The notes below the pieces were generated by a model. The model ran no database searches, was not told the origin of the DNA, and saw only the letters and a program-made list of their open reading frames with translations. From assembly GCF_910592395.1 (NCBI RefSeq), contig NC_088316.1, positions 12,154,001-12,218,000 on the forward strand: DNA of 64,000 bases, read 5' to 3'. This document shows, one piece after another, positions 1-12,081 of the stretch. Position 1 is the stretch's first letter; each line of letters opens with the position of its first letter. Source of the stretch: Lineus longissimus. Lineage: Eukaryota; Nemertea; Pilidiophora; Heteronemertea; Lineidae. The translations under genes were made by a program, and so were the position numbers.

Positions 1-2120
1 CTTCTAACTTTGGGATCCAAGAGGATTGTCACATTTTAATAACCATGGTAAGTTTCGAATTTTTTTGTATGTATTGTTTACATCACTAGTGGGAGGCTTT
101 TTCCGACTTATTGACGGTCTATCTAACTTTTTCCTGATTTATCCAACATATCTCCAACATTTTCCGACTTTGTCCAAAAGGTCCGATTTTCATAAAACCT
201 GTGAAAACAACTAGGTCTTCTCAAAGAAGGCCATTAACGATCAAAGGCATTTGTTAAATGGGGTTAATTAGGTGTGTTGCAAACACCCAGAGTGACCCTA
301 GGTGTGAATACTAATTACTTCCTCCCCTTTGGACCCTTTGCATGTCACACATGAGTTCATCTGGCTTGAGCCACTCCATTTTTAAGCAGGGGAGACTATG
401 TAATACTAGATCAGAGTCTTTCAAATAAAGTGTCAGGAAACTACATCAAAACTCCGCCCGTTTCGGATGACGCGTGATGGGACAGTGCTCTCTCGGGCCA
501 CGTGGTACACCGAAGCCAATTCCGCAAAACTTGTCTTTGAACAATTCCTCGATCAGCTTAACAAGGGCGTTACAAACATTCCGTTTTAAAGCAAACGCCT
601 GCTTCAAAGTCACTGATCTCTATGAAACTATTTAGATACACATGTAATGTCAAAGATAACATTTATATGAAATGGTTTTCGACAATTTTGAGGAGAAGTG
701 ATGGCACTGGTTTGAGATTAATTTTCGAAAAGCGTTTTCTACTCCACATCATCGCATATTGTTGTGGATTAGCAGTTAAGTATATTGTCGGTGCCTAATG
801 GACCATCTAAGGATATCGCATGGTTCCATTTGTTGTCATCTAATGGGATATTCATATCTTATTAATGTTGACCGACTACAACTAGTTATATAGCAGGTTT
901 AATTTCGCGTTCGCGGTAAAAAACGAAAAAAAACATGAAAAAATGCTAAACGTCTCGTTTTTTGTGGTTAGATGATCACATGTTGAAATACCATATTATC
1001 TCCATCAACATTTTTCATATTTAATGTAATTGTTATTTAATGGGATATTTGATAGTTTTGTGATTTTTTTGAAGCCCAGTTTCTAGTTCATTGAGATTAG
1101 AAAACGGTTCATTTTCCCATCGATGAGCTTGTTTTGACACACATACGTATATAAGCGCAAAGTGGTGTGAGGTATACCGTTCCAATATTGTTGAACACGC
1201 AATTTGACTTAAACCTTACAAACATTTATGATGTGTACATTAATCTTTGAGTAACCTCATAAGAAACAATTTACAGTATATATTGCCATTGATTACAACC
1301 TAATTATGGATTTCTTATAACAAATTGCAAACAGATGAGAGTGCATGCAGCTTAATTGTGGTTTAATTTGATTAATGTTTTGTTTGGCAATTAGGAGCCA
1401 ATCACACTTCTGCCAAAATTCTTAGATCGTTTTCATCAATATGATTTATATTGTATGTAATAAAAGTTTGTTTGTTAGTTTATGTATTTGTAACCCGATA
1501 AATCATATGAGTACCTCATGTGCCGAGTAAATATATTTCGTTGAATATTGGTCGTTCCATCATTGTTTTGCACCTCGGCTCAGTTTGTGGCTGAATTAGA
1601 AAAGGCTTCATCATGGCTTCCAGGTAATTGTCCGAGAGAGCTGTGGGATCAGGAAACTTGCCGTGACATGACTCTTTATTTGAAAGACTCTGACTAGATG
1701 AAATACAGAAATGGCTTATTTTGCAATTTAATTTCAAAGTTTCAAATTAGCGGCTAGAAATGATGCTTTGCAATTGAATGTTAAACAGTTTCTTTTCAAA
1801 TCATGTAGGAAATGACATTATTCCTAAACTGGATGTGAAATTATTGATAAAATCTAGAATGCAAATAGATTTGAGTATGGTGTACAATTCAAGATTTTTT
1901 AAATGTAAACAACTGTTTTTTGGTTTTCAACATACATGTAGGTATTGGTCTGTATTATGCAAATAGATACTGTAAATATTAGCACTGTCTACTAGCGTAA
2001 ATTTGGCCTGTTCCGGTTGAGCCGAGGCAAAGGAAGTGTCCTCTCATTGGGAGATCGCAGAGTGGTACTACATGTTTGTCCAATCATTCAATCACTCAGT
2101 CTTTTCATCTCAATTTGTAG
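1..2120. other. No recognisable gene; AT-rich sequence upstream of kinase exons
   Basis: I see only short open frames without recognisable motifs. Because the kinase exon at 2121 begins in mid-protein, part of this stretch is probably intron. The N-terminal exons were not recognised here and may lie before the window. Confidence 0.5.
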
Positions 2121-2285
2121 ATCAGTAGCGAGAGAACTGGCAAAATACCACAGTAAAAAAACAAGTGACATTGCTAAAGAGAAATATGGCCACCTCTTCC
2201 CAATGGTTCCAGAGCTAAAGATCAAAGCGGAGGCGTTTTTGAGTAATTGGCCGGAAACGCTAGGCGAAGAAGAGGCTGATGAATT
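2121..2285 (+). CDS. Choline/ethanolamine kinase-like gene, internal exon a
   Basis: First recognisable exon of a lipid-headgroup kinase (choline/ethanolamine kinase family, cytosolic, first step of the CDP-choline/ethanolamine branches). It starts after a TTTGTAG acceptor and ends at a GTGAGT donor in phase 2. It encodes a helical stretch with the LAKYH motif, matching the family region just before the catalytic lobe. Four further exons at 2608, 3551, 4103 and 6341 follow; the first four join in frame with consensus splice sites. Upstream exons with the ATP-binding N lobe are not seen. The last residues of the gene (ALEVPQ at 6411) resemble the ALKVPE end of animal ethanolamine kinases, so ethanolamine kinase is favoured over choline kinase. 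Confidence 0.72.
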
Positions 2286-2607
2286 GTGAGTAGGTTGTTG
2301 AGACTACAACCCAAATACTTGTTTTAGCAGTGCATGAAATACCAGAGCTCGAATTAGCATGGGGGGGGGGGGACTTTCGTTCAGCAATGTGTGAATGACC
2401 GGAATTTTGGCTCTTGAATTACCCAATTTCCTTTTTTTGCCCTATTTGTTCCCTTTATGGCAACTATTCGACAGTTCCCATGCAACAGCCCTTACTATTT
2501 ACTTACATTTTTGAGACCTAAAACACCTCCTTCAAAACCTGCCCGCTCGACACTTATCTTACAATGATTTACAAATTTTGTTGTAACTCATTTCTTCATC
2601 CTATTAG

Positions 2608-2750
2608 ATTTAAGACGAAATACCCAAGCAAAGCATGGATAGAATCTGAGTGGAAAGAGATGTTTGCTATGATGGAAGGGACTGGTGTGCCACTTACGTT
2701 ATGTCATCATGATGCCCATCCGTCCAATATGCTTTACCTGCCCGAAGACG
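2608..2750 (+). CDS. Choline/ethanolamine kinase-like, catalytic-loop exon
   Basis: This exon follows a CCTATTAG acceptor and ends at a GTGAGT donor in phase 1. It completes the split Leu codon of the previous exon. It carries LCHHDAHPSNMLYL, the phosphotransferase (Brenner) motif H-x-D-x4-N, in which Asp is the catalytic base and Asn binds Mg2+. The second His replaces the Asn found in many family members (HND to HHD), which may or may not affect activity. Confidence 0.8.
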
Positions 2751-3550
2751 GTGAGTACGCAATTTCTGTGCAAGAAAATGTCCTGTGCTTCTCATCCAAA
2801 TTTTAAGGAATGGCTGAATTATCAGGGGCATTATACCAAGTTGTCGGCTGCCCAATCACGAACACCTTCGACTCAACAAATTGATTTGCACATAAAATGG
2901 AAATATGCATTATCTGACGTTTCCGATTTTGATCCCGAACACAAGTGAGCCCTTCTTGTATTATTGTAGCGACCATCTTTGTTCAAATCGATGCGTTGGC
3001 GACGTTCTGCCCAGAGGCGAGGAACGCCATCATGACGTCATTGGGTTGTTTTCGATTACCCCAATTATACTGGTACTATACACCTTTCCAGAAATGGGGC
3101 GCTGAGTGTCCGAAATAGTGATGCCGAAATGGGAAACTAGGCCTTATGGTGGAGGGACAAAGGAGATAGTCATGGTTGACCAACACACTTGAATGCCTTT
3201 GATGACGGACAAGGGGAAAAAGTTAGTTCCAATGCAAACCACCAATTTCGGGAAGCATGTATATATGACACTGGGAATCGGAGGTGCGCAAAGCTTCCCG
3301 CCTTGGCCAGGCATGCCAAGAGTTGTGAAAGCTAAAAATAACAAATAACACGTTTTTCTACTTTTTATAAGAGTCGAAACACGTTAAGTTAAAAACTTAA
3401 TGAAATAGGGCATGTGTGTAACGGCATTTTCATTTTCCTGAACCAGCTGCAGCAATTTCGAACGGCGTACCCCTTTAAATGTAAAACATCAAATGTAACC
3501 GCATACATATTGGTTTTTAAACTTTAAGTCATTTGCCATCCTTCTTCTAG

Positions 3551-3637
3551 ATCGGGTCATTTTTGTCGACTACGAGATGTCAGGATTTTCTTGGCCGACT
3601 CAGGATTTGGCTACTTTCCTAGAATTTTCTGCGACAG
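3551..3637 (+). CDS. Choline/ethanolamine kinase-like, DYE-motif exon with GC donor
   Basis: An 87-nt exon after a CTTCTAG acceptor. It encodes VIFVDYEMSGFSW followed by QDLATF. The Asp of VDYE corresponds to the Mg-binding Asp of the family's choline-kinase motif. Frame is kept on both sides (phase 1 in, phase 1 out) only if the donor is the non-canonical GC of ACAG/GCAAGT, which otherwise matches the consensus perfectly. This is therefore a GC-AG intron. Confidence 0.75.
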
Positions 3638-4102
3638 GCAAGTTTTTTCTGAATAAGAGAGGCTATTACTCTTAGAAATTAAGGTTTTTGAGCTTCTGAA
3701 AAACCATTAAAAGCTTTTTTGAGGCCATACATAGGCACGATGTATAGCGTTGCGGATCGAAGCCTATTTTAATTGGCTACCAGAAATACTCGTAAACTAC
3801 CATTGATTTGGATCGTCTACTGATATCTGTTACATCCGAAGCGAGAAACACCTGCTGATCAACATAACGGATATAAACAATCATAAAAAAAGTCGTATGC
3901 GAAGGGCATTAGTGAGTGTCAACATGACTTTCTAGTACAATGTATATGGCTAATAAAAGTCGAGTTTTTTCATACCGAACTTTTGAGCAGAGTTGAGGGT
4001 CCAAAGAATGAAGTTAATTTCGATCAATGTGAATATATATATGATCTAAACGAACCAGTGTTGTTGAGACCACTTTCCTTATCTGTTGCTCTTTCCGTAA
4101 AG

Positions 4103-4266
4103 GATTGGTCATCGACCGTGTCTTCCCAGAGCCGCATCCACCAGCACTGAGAAAGATATTTCTGAGGGAGTACCTGGAAACGCAGAGGATTCTAGGAGAT
4201 CTAGATCATGACGTCACGGACCATGATGTGGAGAGACTCTTCGTCCTAGTCGAGAAAGCAGCATTA
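4103..4266 (+). CDS. Choline/ethanolamine kinase-like, C-lobe exon
   Basis: A 164-nt exon after a CCGTAAAG acceptor, ending in phase 0 at GTGAGT. It encodes FLREYLETQ and ends with LFVLVEKAAL, matching the C-lobe helices that precede the family segment ASHLFW. The next exon could not be resolved. A patch at about 4557-4710 encodes VFDFGFAK, like the expected FDFxGYA segment, but its frame does not connect cleanly to this exon. Confidence 0.68.
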
Positions 4267-6340
4267 GTGAGTTTTCAAAACTGCTTCTTTCACGTCTCCG
4301 TTACTCCGTTAGCTAAACTGACCGAAATGCATTTGAGATGATCAAACTAAATCATGACGATCAACAGTCAGTGAGTGAGTTATCATGTTTAGGTTATATA
4401 TTCATACCTTCATGTACATGTACATGTAAACCAGTAGTCCATTTCACAGAAAAATGGCACTGCAGGCAAAAAGGCCTGATAGCCACGATAGCTGGGGAAG
4501 GTTGTCATAATTTCGCTTCAAATGGCGTGTTCTTAGTCATGCTTTGTCCGTATCAGGCAGTGCCTTTAGATGCTTCGGACTATTTGTGTCATTTTGTTCA
4601 GCTGCTGCATGTTCTGTAATAATCACCAAAAGTCCGAGTTACGTTTTATTTCGAAATATTGAGTATAGTGTATTCGACTTTGGTTTCGCTAAGCAATTGG
4701 GCTGCTATTTCATCATGTTGATTGAAAACACATCCATCCTATTGGGCTGAGTTGCCTTTAAAGTTGACTGAACCATATGAACAACCTACCATACATGCCA
4801 GAAGATCACTTCGAAAATGTTCGCTCATGCACATTAGAAACTCAGCGAGTGAGTCCAATTATGATGCATGTTCAGGTTACGAGCGAAAACAGATTAACAT
4901 CCATCAACTTGTACTCTTGTGATTTGAGCAAACTTCAGCAAATCGAAAAATTACTCCCGTATGCCGTATCCGTATCGATTTACGTATGGCCGCGTCACAA
5001 CTTACCTTACATCATACATTAAGTCAATAATATGGCTACGCCATACGGGAAAGATGTTTTGATTTGCTGAAACTCGCACACGTTGAACACTTTTAACCGA
5101 TAGAATCACTAACGCTCTTGTCCGAGAGTCATCAGGCTATGCTGTGTGCGTTGTAGTGCGAAGATGTCGAGAGTATTGAGGCAACTTCCTTCATGTGCGA
5201 TGGCGAATATTAGGCTGCTTATAAATATAGATCGTTCTCTTGCGGATCCAGTGAGCCAAACAAAGGTTTATTCTTTTATGTGGCGCGCCACAAGGTCACC
5301 AGCGAACACGGAAAAAGGAAAACCGCCACAAGCGAAAAGTATATGGCTACGCAGCCTTTGCGATCATTCCCGGGGTGGATTTCGGGTGGGTAGCAGATGG
5401 TTCAATCCCCTTTAGACGCTCTGTAATGGTGTACTTTACCATTAAGAGAAAAAAAACCAGTTTTGTTCTGTGGGAATTGCTTCACTCCTAAATATTTACC
5501 ACCCAACCTATCATACCGCACCTGGTTCTTTTTTCAGCCACACTTCTTGTTTTATATTGCCTGTGGCATTGTGTGTGCCAGGGGCCCTGAGAGAAACGGC
5601 GTCCCCAAAAAGGACTTGGTACGGTAAGTTTAGAGTTCTGGATACTAAAGAAGGATGAAAAAGGCCTCCCCGCCAGGGGGTTGGACGAGATGGCCTGATT
5701 TAAGTCTCCTTTTGCCACTCAAATGTTCGTTATGACGGCTGTCAAGTAAGAGTAATATCCTACTAATCAATCTGAATGCTAGACTAACCAACCACTAGAA
5801 TGGGCAATACTGAACTAGTTTTTGAAAAATTCATTATCACAGCATAGTTAAATCCCTGTATACCCCATGATAAATTCCATGTTATTCTAGCAGTTTCCAG
5901 GTTGATATGTCTACATAATCAAGAATAGGCGGACTGCAAAAAAACATTCATGAATAACTTTGAAATATTCAATATAACACAAAATATGATTATACGATAT
6001 TATGGAAAACCACTTTTGGCAAATTTCACGTTTCGCGAGATTCATGTAGTCAAATACCGTTGCCACTTCCAGAAGTATAATGTACTGATGGTGACGAGAT
6101 TGAGATAATTGCTGTAGAAATAGCATTTGAAATGAACGGATCAATTTGCCCCCTATCTGTACGGACCAATAAAACATTTCGTTGATGGACTGGTAACCTG
6201 CATACTAATCAGCATGTTTCTTGTTCGTTCGTGGTTGGACAGGTACTGTATATATTCGACCAATCAGCCATTTTGTTAAAACCGTTGTTGGACAGCTACT
6301 CTAATTCTAGGGACCAATCAGGTGTCTTTTTTTGTTTCAG
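4267..6340 (+). other. Intronic stretch of kinase gene, one exon unresolved
   Basis: About 2 kb between the C-lobe exon and the terminal exon. One exon of roughly 100 nt must lie here if the gene is intact. The only candidate is near 4557-4710 and needs a frame change, so the gene could be damaged or the splice model incomplete. I see no other coding signal. Confidence 0.45.
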
Positions 6341-6413
6341 GCGCACTTGCAATGAACACGGATGGTACATGAGAAACAAAGAGAGAATCCTGGCTTTAGA
6401 AGTCCCACAGTAA
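6341..6413 (+). CDS. Choline/ethanolamine kinase-like, terminal exon
   Basis: This exon follows a TTTGTTTCAG acceptor and ends at TAA. It encodes NEHGWYMRNKERILALEVPQ. The NEY-like start and ALxVP end match the extreme C terminus of animal ethanolamine kinases (known family ending ALKVPE). The exon begins with the third base of a codon. Confidence 0.6.
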
Positions 6414-6610
6414 ATTTGGTGAAACATAATGTAGACATATGAATAAGTGGTCGTACCGGGAAATCAGAAAAGGCGTAGATTTTTGTTGGGCAAAGCAGAG
6501 TCACATTTCAATAGCCAAACTTATCTTGAAGATATTTTTATATAAAGATAAAAATCCAAGCCTTTCTGATATCCCGCGACAGCAATTCATACCAGTGTAT
6601 ACACTATCAC

Positions 6611-8305
6611 CACACGTTGATGGACAGTGGACCAGCTTCCTGTAGTATCTTCCATTTCAACATTACCACAGCGCTGCATGCCACACGTTGATGAACAGTG
6701 GACCAGCTTCCTTTAGTATATTCCATTTCAACATTACCACTGCGCTGCATGCCACACGTTGATGGACAGTGGACCAGCTTCCTTTAGTATCTTCCATTTC
6801 AACATTACCACAGCGCTGCATGACACACATTGATGGATAATGGGCCAGCTTCCTTTAGTATCTTCCATTTCAACATTACCACAACACTGCATGACACACG
6901 CTGATGGATAGTGGACCAGCTTTCTTAAGTATCTTCCATTTCAACATTACCACAGCACTGCATGACACACGTTGATGGATAGTGGACCAGCTTTCTTAAG
7001 TATCTTCCATTTCAACATTACCACAGCACTGCATGACACACGCTGATGGATAGTGGACCAGCTTTCTTAAGTATCTTCCATTTCAACATTACCACAGCAC
7101 TGCATGACACACGTTGATGGATAGTGGACCAGCTTTCTTAAGTATCTTCCATTTCAACATTACCACAACACTGCATGACACACGCTGATGGATAGTGGAC
7201 CAGCTTTCTTAAGTATCTTCCATTTCAACATTACCACAGCACTGCATGACACACGCTGATGGATAGTGGACCAGCTTTCTTAAGTATCTTCCATTTCAAC
7301 ATTACCACAGCACTGCATGACACACGTTGATGGATAGTGGACCAGCTTTCTTAAGTATCTTCCATTTCAACATTACCACAGCACTGCATGACACACGCTG
7401 ATGGATAGTGGACCAGCTTTCTTAAGTATCTTCCATTTCAACATTACCACAGCACTGCATGACACACGCTGATGGATAGTGGACCAGCTTTCTTAAGTAT
7501 CTTCCATTTCAACATTACCACAGCACTGCATGACACACGTTGATGGATAGTGGACCAGCTTTCTTAAGTATCTTCCATTTCAACATTACCACAGCACTGC
7601 ATGACACACGTTGATGGATAGTGGACCAGCTTTCTTAAGTATCTTCCATTTCAACATTACCACAGCGCTGCATGACACACATTGATGGATAATGGGCCAG
7701 CTTCCTTTAGTATCTTCCATTTCAACATTACCACAACACTGCATGACACACGCTGATGGATAGTGGACCAGCTTTCTTAAGTATCTTCCATTTCAACATT
7801 ACCACAGCACTGCATGACACACGTTGATGGATAGTGGACCAGCTTTCTTAAGTATCTTCCATTTCAACATTACCACAGCACTGCATGACACACGCTGATG
7901 GATAGTGGACCAGCTTTCTTAAGTATCTTCCATTTCAACATTACCACAGCACTGCATGACACACGTTGATGGATAGTGGACCAGCTTTCTTAAGTATCTT
8001 CCATTTCAACATTACCACAGCACTGCATGACACACGCTGATGGATAGTGGACCAGCTTTCTTAAGTATCTTCCATTTCAACATTACCACAGCACTGCATG
8101 ACACACGCTGATGGATAGTGGACCAGCTTTCTTAAGTATCTTCCATTTCAACATTACCACAGCACTGCATGACACACGTTGATGGATAGTGGGCCAGCTT
8201 TCTTAAGTATCTTCCATTTCAACATTACCACAGCACTGCATGACGCACGTTGATGGATAGTGGGCCAGTTTTCTTTAGTATCTTCCATTTTAACATTAAC
8301 ACAGA
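6611..8305. repeat. 71-bp tandem array, about 24 units
   Basis: A unit of exactly 71 bp (starting CACACGTTGATGGATAG) repeats about 24 times, beginning about 200 bp after the kinase stop codon. Units differ at diagnostic sites: CGTTG versus CGCTG, and a rare CATTG unit with AATGGGCC. The rare unit occurs at about 6824 and 7676, exactly 12 units (852 bp) apart, and the following variants repeat in the same order. Confidence 0.97.
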
Positions 8306-8937
8306 TTTGGCCAGCAAACCAAAACTGAGAACATATGCAAAATTAAAAAGTTCATTCGGTAAGGAAATGTACGTTTCGTCAATTCTCGACAAAGCGGTGT
8401 TCAAGTTTTGTGCAATTGAGATGCGGAGTGATGCCCTTGCGGATAGAGACTGGAAGATTCATCGAAATAGCCCCGGATTGCAGAACATGCAAACTATGTA
8501 ACACTGGGGTCTGTGAGGATGAGCAGCACTTTCTATGCACTTGTCCTAGTACGAGGAAATACGACTTTTGTTTTACACCGAAATAGCGAGCTTAAACCCT
8601 TTGTTTGTTAATTTATCACAAACAGATAAATTTGTTATGTTATGCACAGAGCACCAAGTAAAAACTGCCCAATTTGTATACCGTATGTGGGGAGAAAGGA
8701 AGAGGGCATTATTTATAGCCAATTAGGCTCCACACTTGTTTCATGCATAACAGTTGTTAAAAGTATCGCCCATCATGTACCGTTAATTACTCTGTATAAG
8801 TATTTCAAGTGACAAATAACCCCAAGAGGGCTCAGTGTTCATTAATTTGCTTTTCTGTAAAATTCATGTACTTACATATATATGTCTTGATTATACACTT
8901 GTCACTATAATAATAAATAAACTAAACTAAACTAAAT
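8306..8937 (+). mobile_element. 5'-truncated non-LTR retrotransposon (CR1/L2/Jockey-like) 3' tail
   Basis: This insertion splits the 71-bp array. It encodes the C-terminal tail of a LINE ORF2. The piece around 8311-8395 is in one frame. After a frameshift, GVMPLRIETGRF and then CKLC-x4-CEDEQHFL-x-C-x-CP follow, ending at TAG 8585-8587. The Cys-rich EDEQHFLxxCP pattern is the hallmark of the C terminus of CR1/L2/Jockey-clade proteins. The 3' end is a short AACTA-type pentamer run (8920-8935), typical of these elements. Array sequence CACAR flanks both sides, consistent with a short target duplication. Confidence 0.8.
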
Positions 8938-9140
8938 CACAACACTGCATGACACGTTGGTGGATAGTGGGCCAGCTTTCTTTAGTATCTTCCATTTTAA
9001 CATTTTACCACAGCACTGTATGCCACATGTTGATGGGTAGTGGGCCAGCTTCCTTTTATGTTCCCCTTTAACATTACCGCAACCACCACAACACTGCATG
9101 ACATGCACTGATGCATAGTGGGCCAGCATTCCTTTAGTGT
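8938..9140. repeat. Divergent continuation of the 71-bp array
   Basis: About three degenerate units resume after the LINE tail with the same GTGGGCCAGC, TTCCATTT and ACTGCATGACA landmarks. They are the diverged edge of the array. Confidence 0.85.
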
Positions 9141-9198
9141 CTTCCATTTCGCCACACAGGCGAGTCATAGTCTATTTACATTCCAATTCGTTTTTACT

Positions 9199-9385
9199 AC
9201 TCTGGTAGTTCCTATTACACAAACTGTGAAATTAGTTGTTGTAACAATCAAAATCGTAATTCTAACCATTCTGATGGTTATTTTTACTACATTTTTTTAA
9301 TTAGAGTAACTAATCCATGGTTACCGGTAGTTTCACTGCTATTTTTACTAATTTCACAGTTGGTGCGATAGCAACTACTAGACTT
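9199..9385. repeat. Imperfect inverted repeat
   Basis: The left arm (about 9199-9235, including AAACTGTGAAATTAGT) and the right arm (about 9345-9385, including ACTAATTTCACAGTT) are complementary with a few mismatches. It may be a small MITE remnant; no coding potential. Confidence 0.55.
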
Positions 9386-9975
9386 TACTAAAAAAACATT
9401 TAAAAGTGCACCCTCTATTAGGCAAGATTTGCAACACGAAGTACAAAGTCAGTCATCGAATCCTGTGCTGATCCATTTACACGACACTCATAAATCAGCG
9501 ACAATACTTACATGTAGTTGTACACGGAATCGAGGAACTATTCGAGAGAAAGAATCGTCGATAAAGTACATTACATACTTCGTACTTCGTCGTTCTTCGC
9601 AAGGGTTACGAAACCTGCCTATTGCTGAGATGTCGGTTATAAAGCATGGGCGTTGGATGTTTCTACATTTATCCGATCGACGTCAACAACATGTCTAAAA
9701 TAACTCAATATGCAAATATATATTGTTCTAAGTGTTGCAAAATAAAGATAGCATTTCGTGGATATTTAGATAGCCGCTTAATCGGGATCTCCAGCATCCG
9801 CGCGCATCGAAAGGGCCGACAAGTCAACTTCAACCTCGGTACTGATTTAGTTTTCTTTCAATCCAAGACCAAATGGCGGCAGCAGCGCCCCATGGCAGAG
9901 GGGGCATTCGACAAATTTGTTACACATAGTTGATTCTGGATAACTTTCGCATATAAGTTCCTTGAGCTTCACTGG

Positions 9976-10986
9976 ATGAATGAAGTGTCGATGGAAAATA
10001 CAACTGACCGCGTTAGACCCGGCCCGATTGTGCCGGAACAAATGTTAGACTTTCAGGAAATTGTTCTCTTCATCGAAGGTTACATTATCCCTGTCCTTCT
10101 CATATTTGGTATCAGTGGGAACGTCTTCTCCTTCTTCATCTTCACCAGGAGCAGGAAACGTGGGGACGCTCCAGTTCAATACCTCAGCTGCTTAGCTCTC
10201 TCCGACAACGGTGTCATTTTAACACTCGGTGTCCCGCAGTGGTTTACCTATGGTTTGCATTACGTAACAGATGGAAAGCTTTCATTTAACATGCACACTT
10301 ATTCAAACTTTACCTGTAAGATGTTTCTGACTTTATGGCATGTTTTTGGTTGTATCTCAGCCTGGATTATTGTAGCGTTCTCAATAGAGAGAGCGTTTAT
10401 CGTATGGTTTCCACTGAAGAGGTCGCTAATCACGAAACGGAAGAGGTCGGCCATTATAGGAATGATTTGTTCTGTGTCGACTTCTGCCAGCATCCACCGA
10501 CTGGTGCTGGTCAAGGCACACGTCATTGCATCCTTGGACTCTTGCTGGTACACGGAAAGCGATACGCTGGTGTTCATTTTATGGCAAATCGACTCAGTAT
10601 TCCTTACCTATCTGCCATGTTTGCTCATCATTATCGCCAACATCGTTATCTTGTTTGGCGTGATTCGGGCGCGGCGCTCCATACCAGGCAAGGTCAGAGG
10701 TCAAGGCCAAGAACATAAAATAATGGTTTCTCTAATGTTGATTTCTATCTTTTACATCATCTTCCTTTTTCCAGCATGCGTCTCCTTCGGTTATATGTTA
10801 TACCTATTCATATTTCCTTACGAAGAAAGCTTTCTCGTTTCTCTGAACAGCATAGTTACTTTCTTTGATGAATTTAGCATGTTTAACTACAGTTTTAACT
10901 TCATCATCTATGGTTGTACGTTACCGTTTTACAGAAAGGAGGCATACGCCATGATGGCATCTTTCGGCGGAAAGAGAAAAATATGA
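9976..10986 (+). CDS. Rhodopsin-family GPCR (peptide-receptor-like), single exon
   Basis: A 336-residue seven-helix receptor of the plasma membrane with no intron. Visible landmarks are GN in TM1 (48-49), LALSD in TM2 (Asp 77), Cys114 before TM3 pairing with Cys190 in extracellular loop 2, ERA (138-140) in place of DRY at the end of TM3, and SFNFIIY (306-312) replacing NPxxY in TM7, followed by a basic helix-8 stretch. N-glycosylation is possible at NTT (8-10). TM4 is unusual: residues 157-180 are poor in hydrophobics and lack the conserved Trp. The architecture resembles FMRFamide/neuropeptide-type orphan receptors that are expanded in invertebrates; the ligand is unknown. The ATG at 9976 is the first in frame. 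Confidence 0.85.
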   Translation: MNEVSMENTTDRVRPGPIVPEQMLDFQEIVLFIEGYIIPVLLIFGISGNVFSFFIFTRSRKRGDAPVQYLSCLALSDNGVILTLGVPQWFTYGLHYVTDGKLSFNMHTYSNFTCKMFLTLWHVFGCISAWIIVAFSIERAFIVWFPLKRSLITKRKRSAIIGMICSVSTSASIHRLVLVKAHVIASLDSCWYTESDTLVFILWQIDSVFLTYLPCLLIIIANIVILFGVIRARRSIPGKVRGQGQEHKIMVSLMLISIFYIIFLFPACVSFGYMLYLFIFPYEESFLVSLNSIVTFFDEFSMFNYSFNFIIYGCTLPFYRKEAYAMMASFGGKRKI

Positions 10987-12081
10987 GCCCTCGCCTTTGC
11001 GCCATTCGTTTTGTACACCGATATTGATATATGATATTTTACACTCCCCAGGTACATTTTCAGCACGTTGGCATTTCTGGGGATTGTACAGCGCAATGAT
11101 TATTTCTATTCATTTGGGTCACAAGCAAATCCAAAGTACACGAACGGCGACTGTCTTTGATTTCCTGTTCTATGTTCTACTCGACGTGGAATTGCTGGTT
11201 GGTATTTCCAGATGATAGCTCAAACACATCTGTTAATATGTTTATATTGAAAAAACTGTCCTGAATAAGCAGTGAAATCAGTGTTTTTGTAGCCCTACGA
11301 CCAATTAAGGGTACAAATTGCGCTTATATCTACCATATCTGCCTAAATTGTAATTATCATTGCGTGTGCTGTGTAGTGTAGCATGTACACCAGAATAGGA
11401 AGATGTGATAACAAGCACAAATGTCTCATAATGTGACTTAAAATGAAGTTATATCTGGCATACTGTCTGCTATGGTTTAATATTATTATTTCCAACGAGT
11501 AGGTATCACGAAGTGGCATGAAAAGATTCATACCAGTATAGAAAACACTGATGAAACAGTGATTATACCGAAATCTTATTCCATTCAATTACCATCTTAC
11601 TCAATTTTAGGCCAAATGATCATTCGTCCACAGAGAAGAATGAGAAGGAAGCGAATCACGCAGCCGTTGGAAAATAGGCCTGTTGCTATCACTGTGTCAC
11701 TCTCCGAATCAAGAATATCGTCCGTTGAATTTCCAGCAGGCCTCCTTGCTGAAGACTGAACAGCGCAATCATCCAATCGCCCCAAAGTATCTATTGTTGT
11801 GGTAAATTTGACATCTACGACGGACTTAGAAAATATACAAAATCTGCTCGGCGGTCGAAGCGGTGTATGTGGGCCGTTACTGTATATGCGACGCCGGAAA
11901 TGATGATGAGAGACGACTTCATTCTTAAGACGCCCCTTCGAAAAGGTACTTTGCGTCAAAATGCATGTAAACAACAAGGGGAACAACCCCTTGCATGGAT
12001 GGTTTCTTTGTTGTCATGTCCACGTGAATGTCCGTATCTATTATGCAAGGCCTTTAGAAAAAATGATACCCCAAAATGTTT
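10987..12081. other. No gene recognised
   Basis: AT-rich sequence. Open frames on both strands (for example 11597-11986 minus) show no recognisable motif or coding bias. Confidence 0.5.

Noticed and set aside
6611-8305. 71-bp repeats as a CRISPR-like array
   Set aside because: Units are contiguous without unique spacers, and the context is a spliced animal gene; it is a satellite-type tandem repeat.
10335-10718. 127-codon frame inside the first GPCR gene
   Set aside because: It is a shadow frame of the receptor, whose own frame carries all expected helices and Cys.
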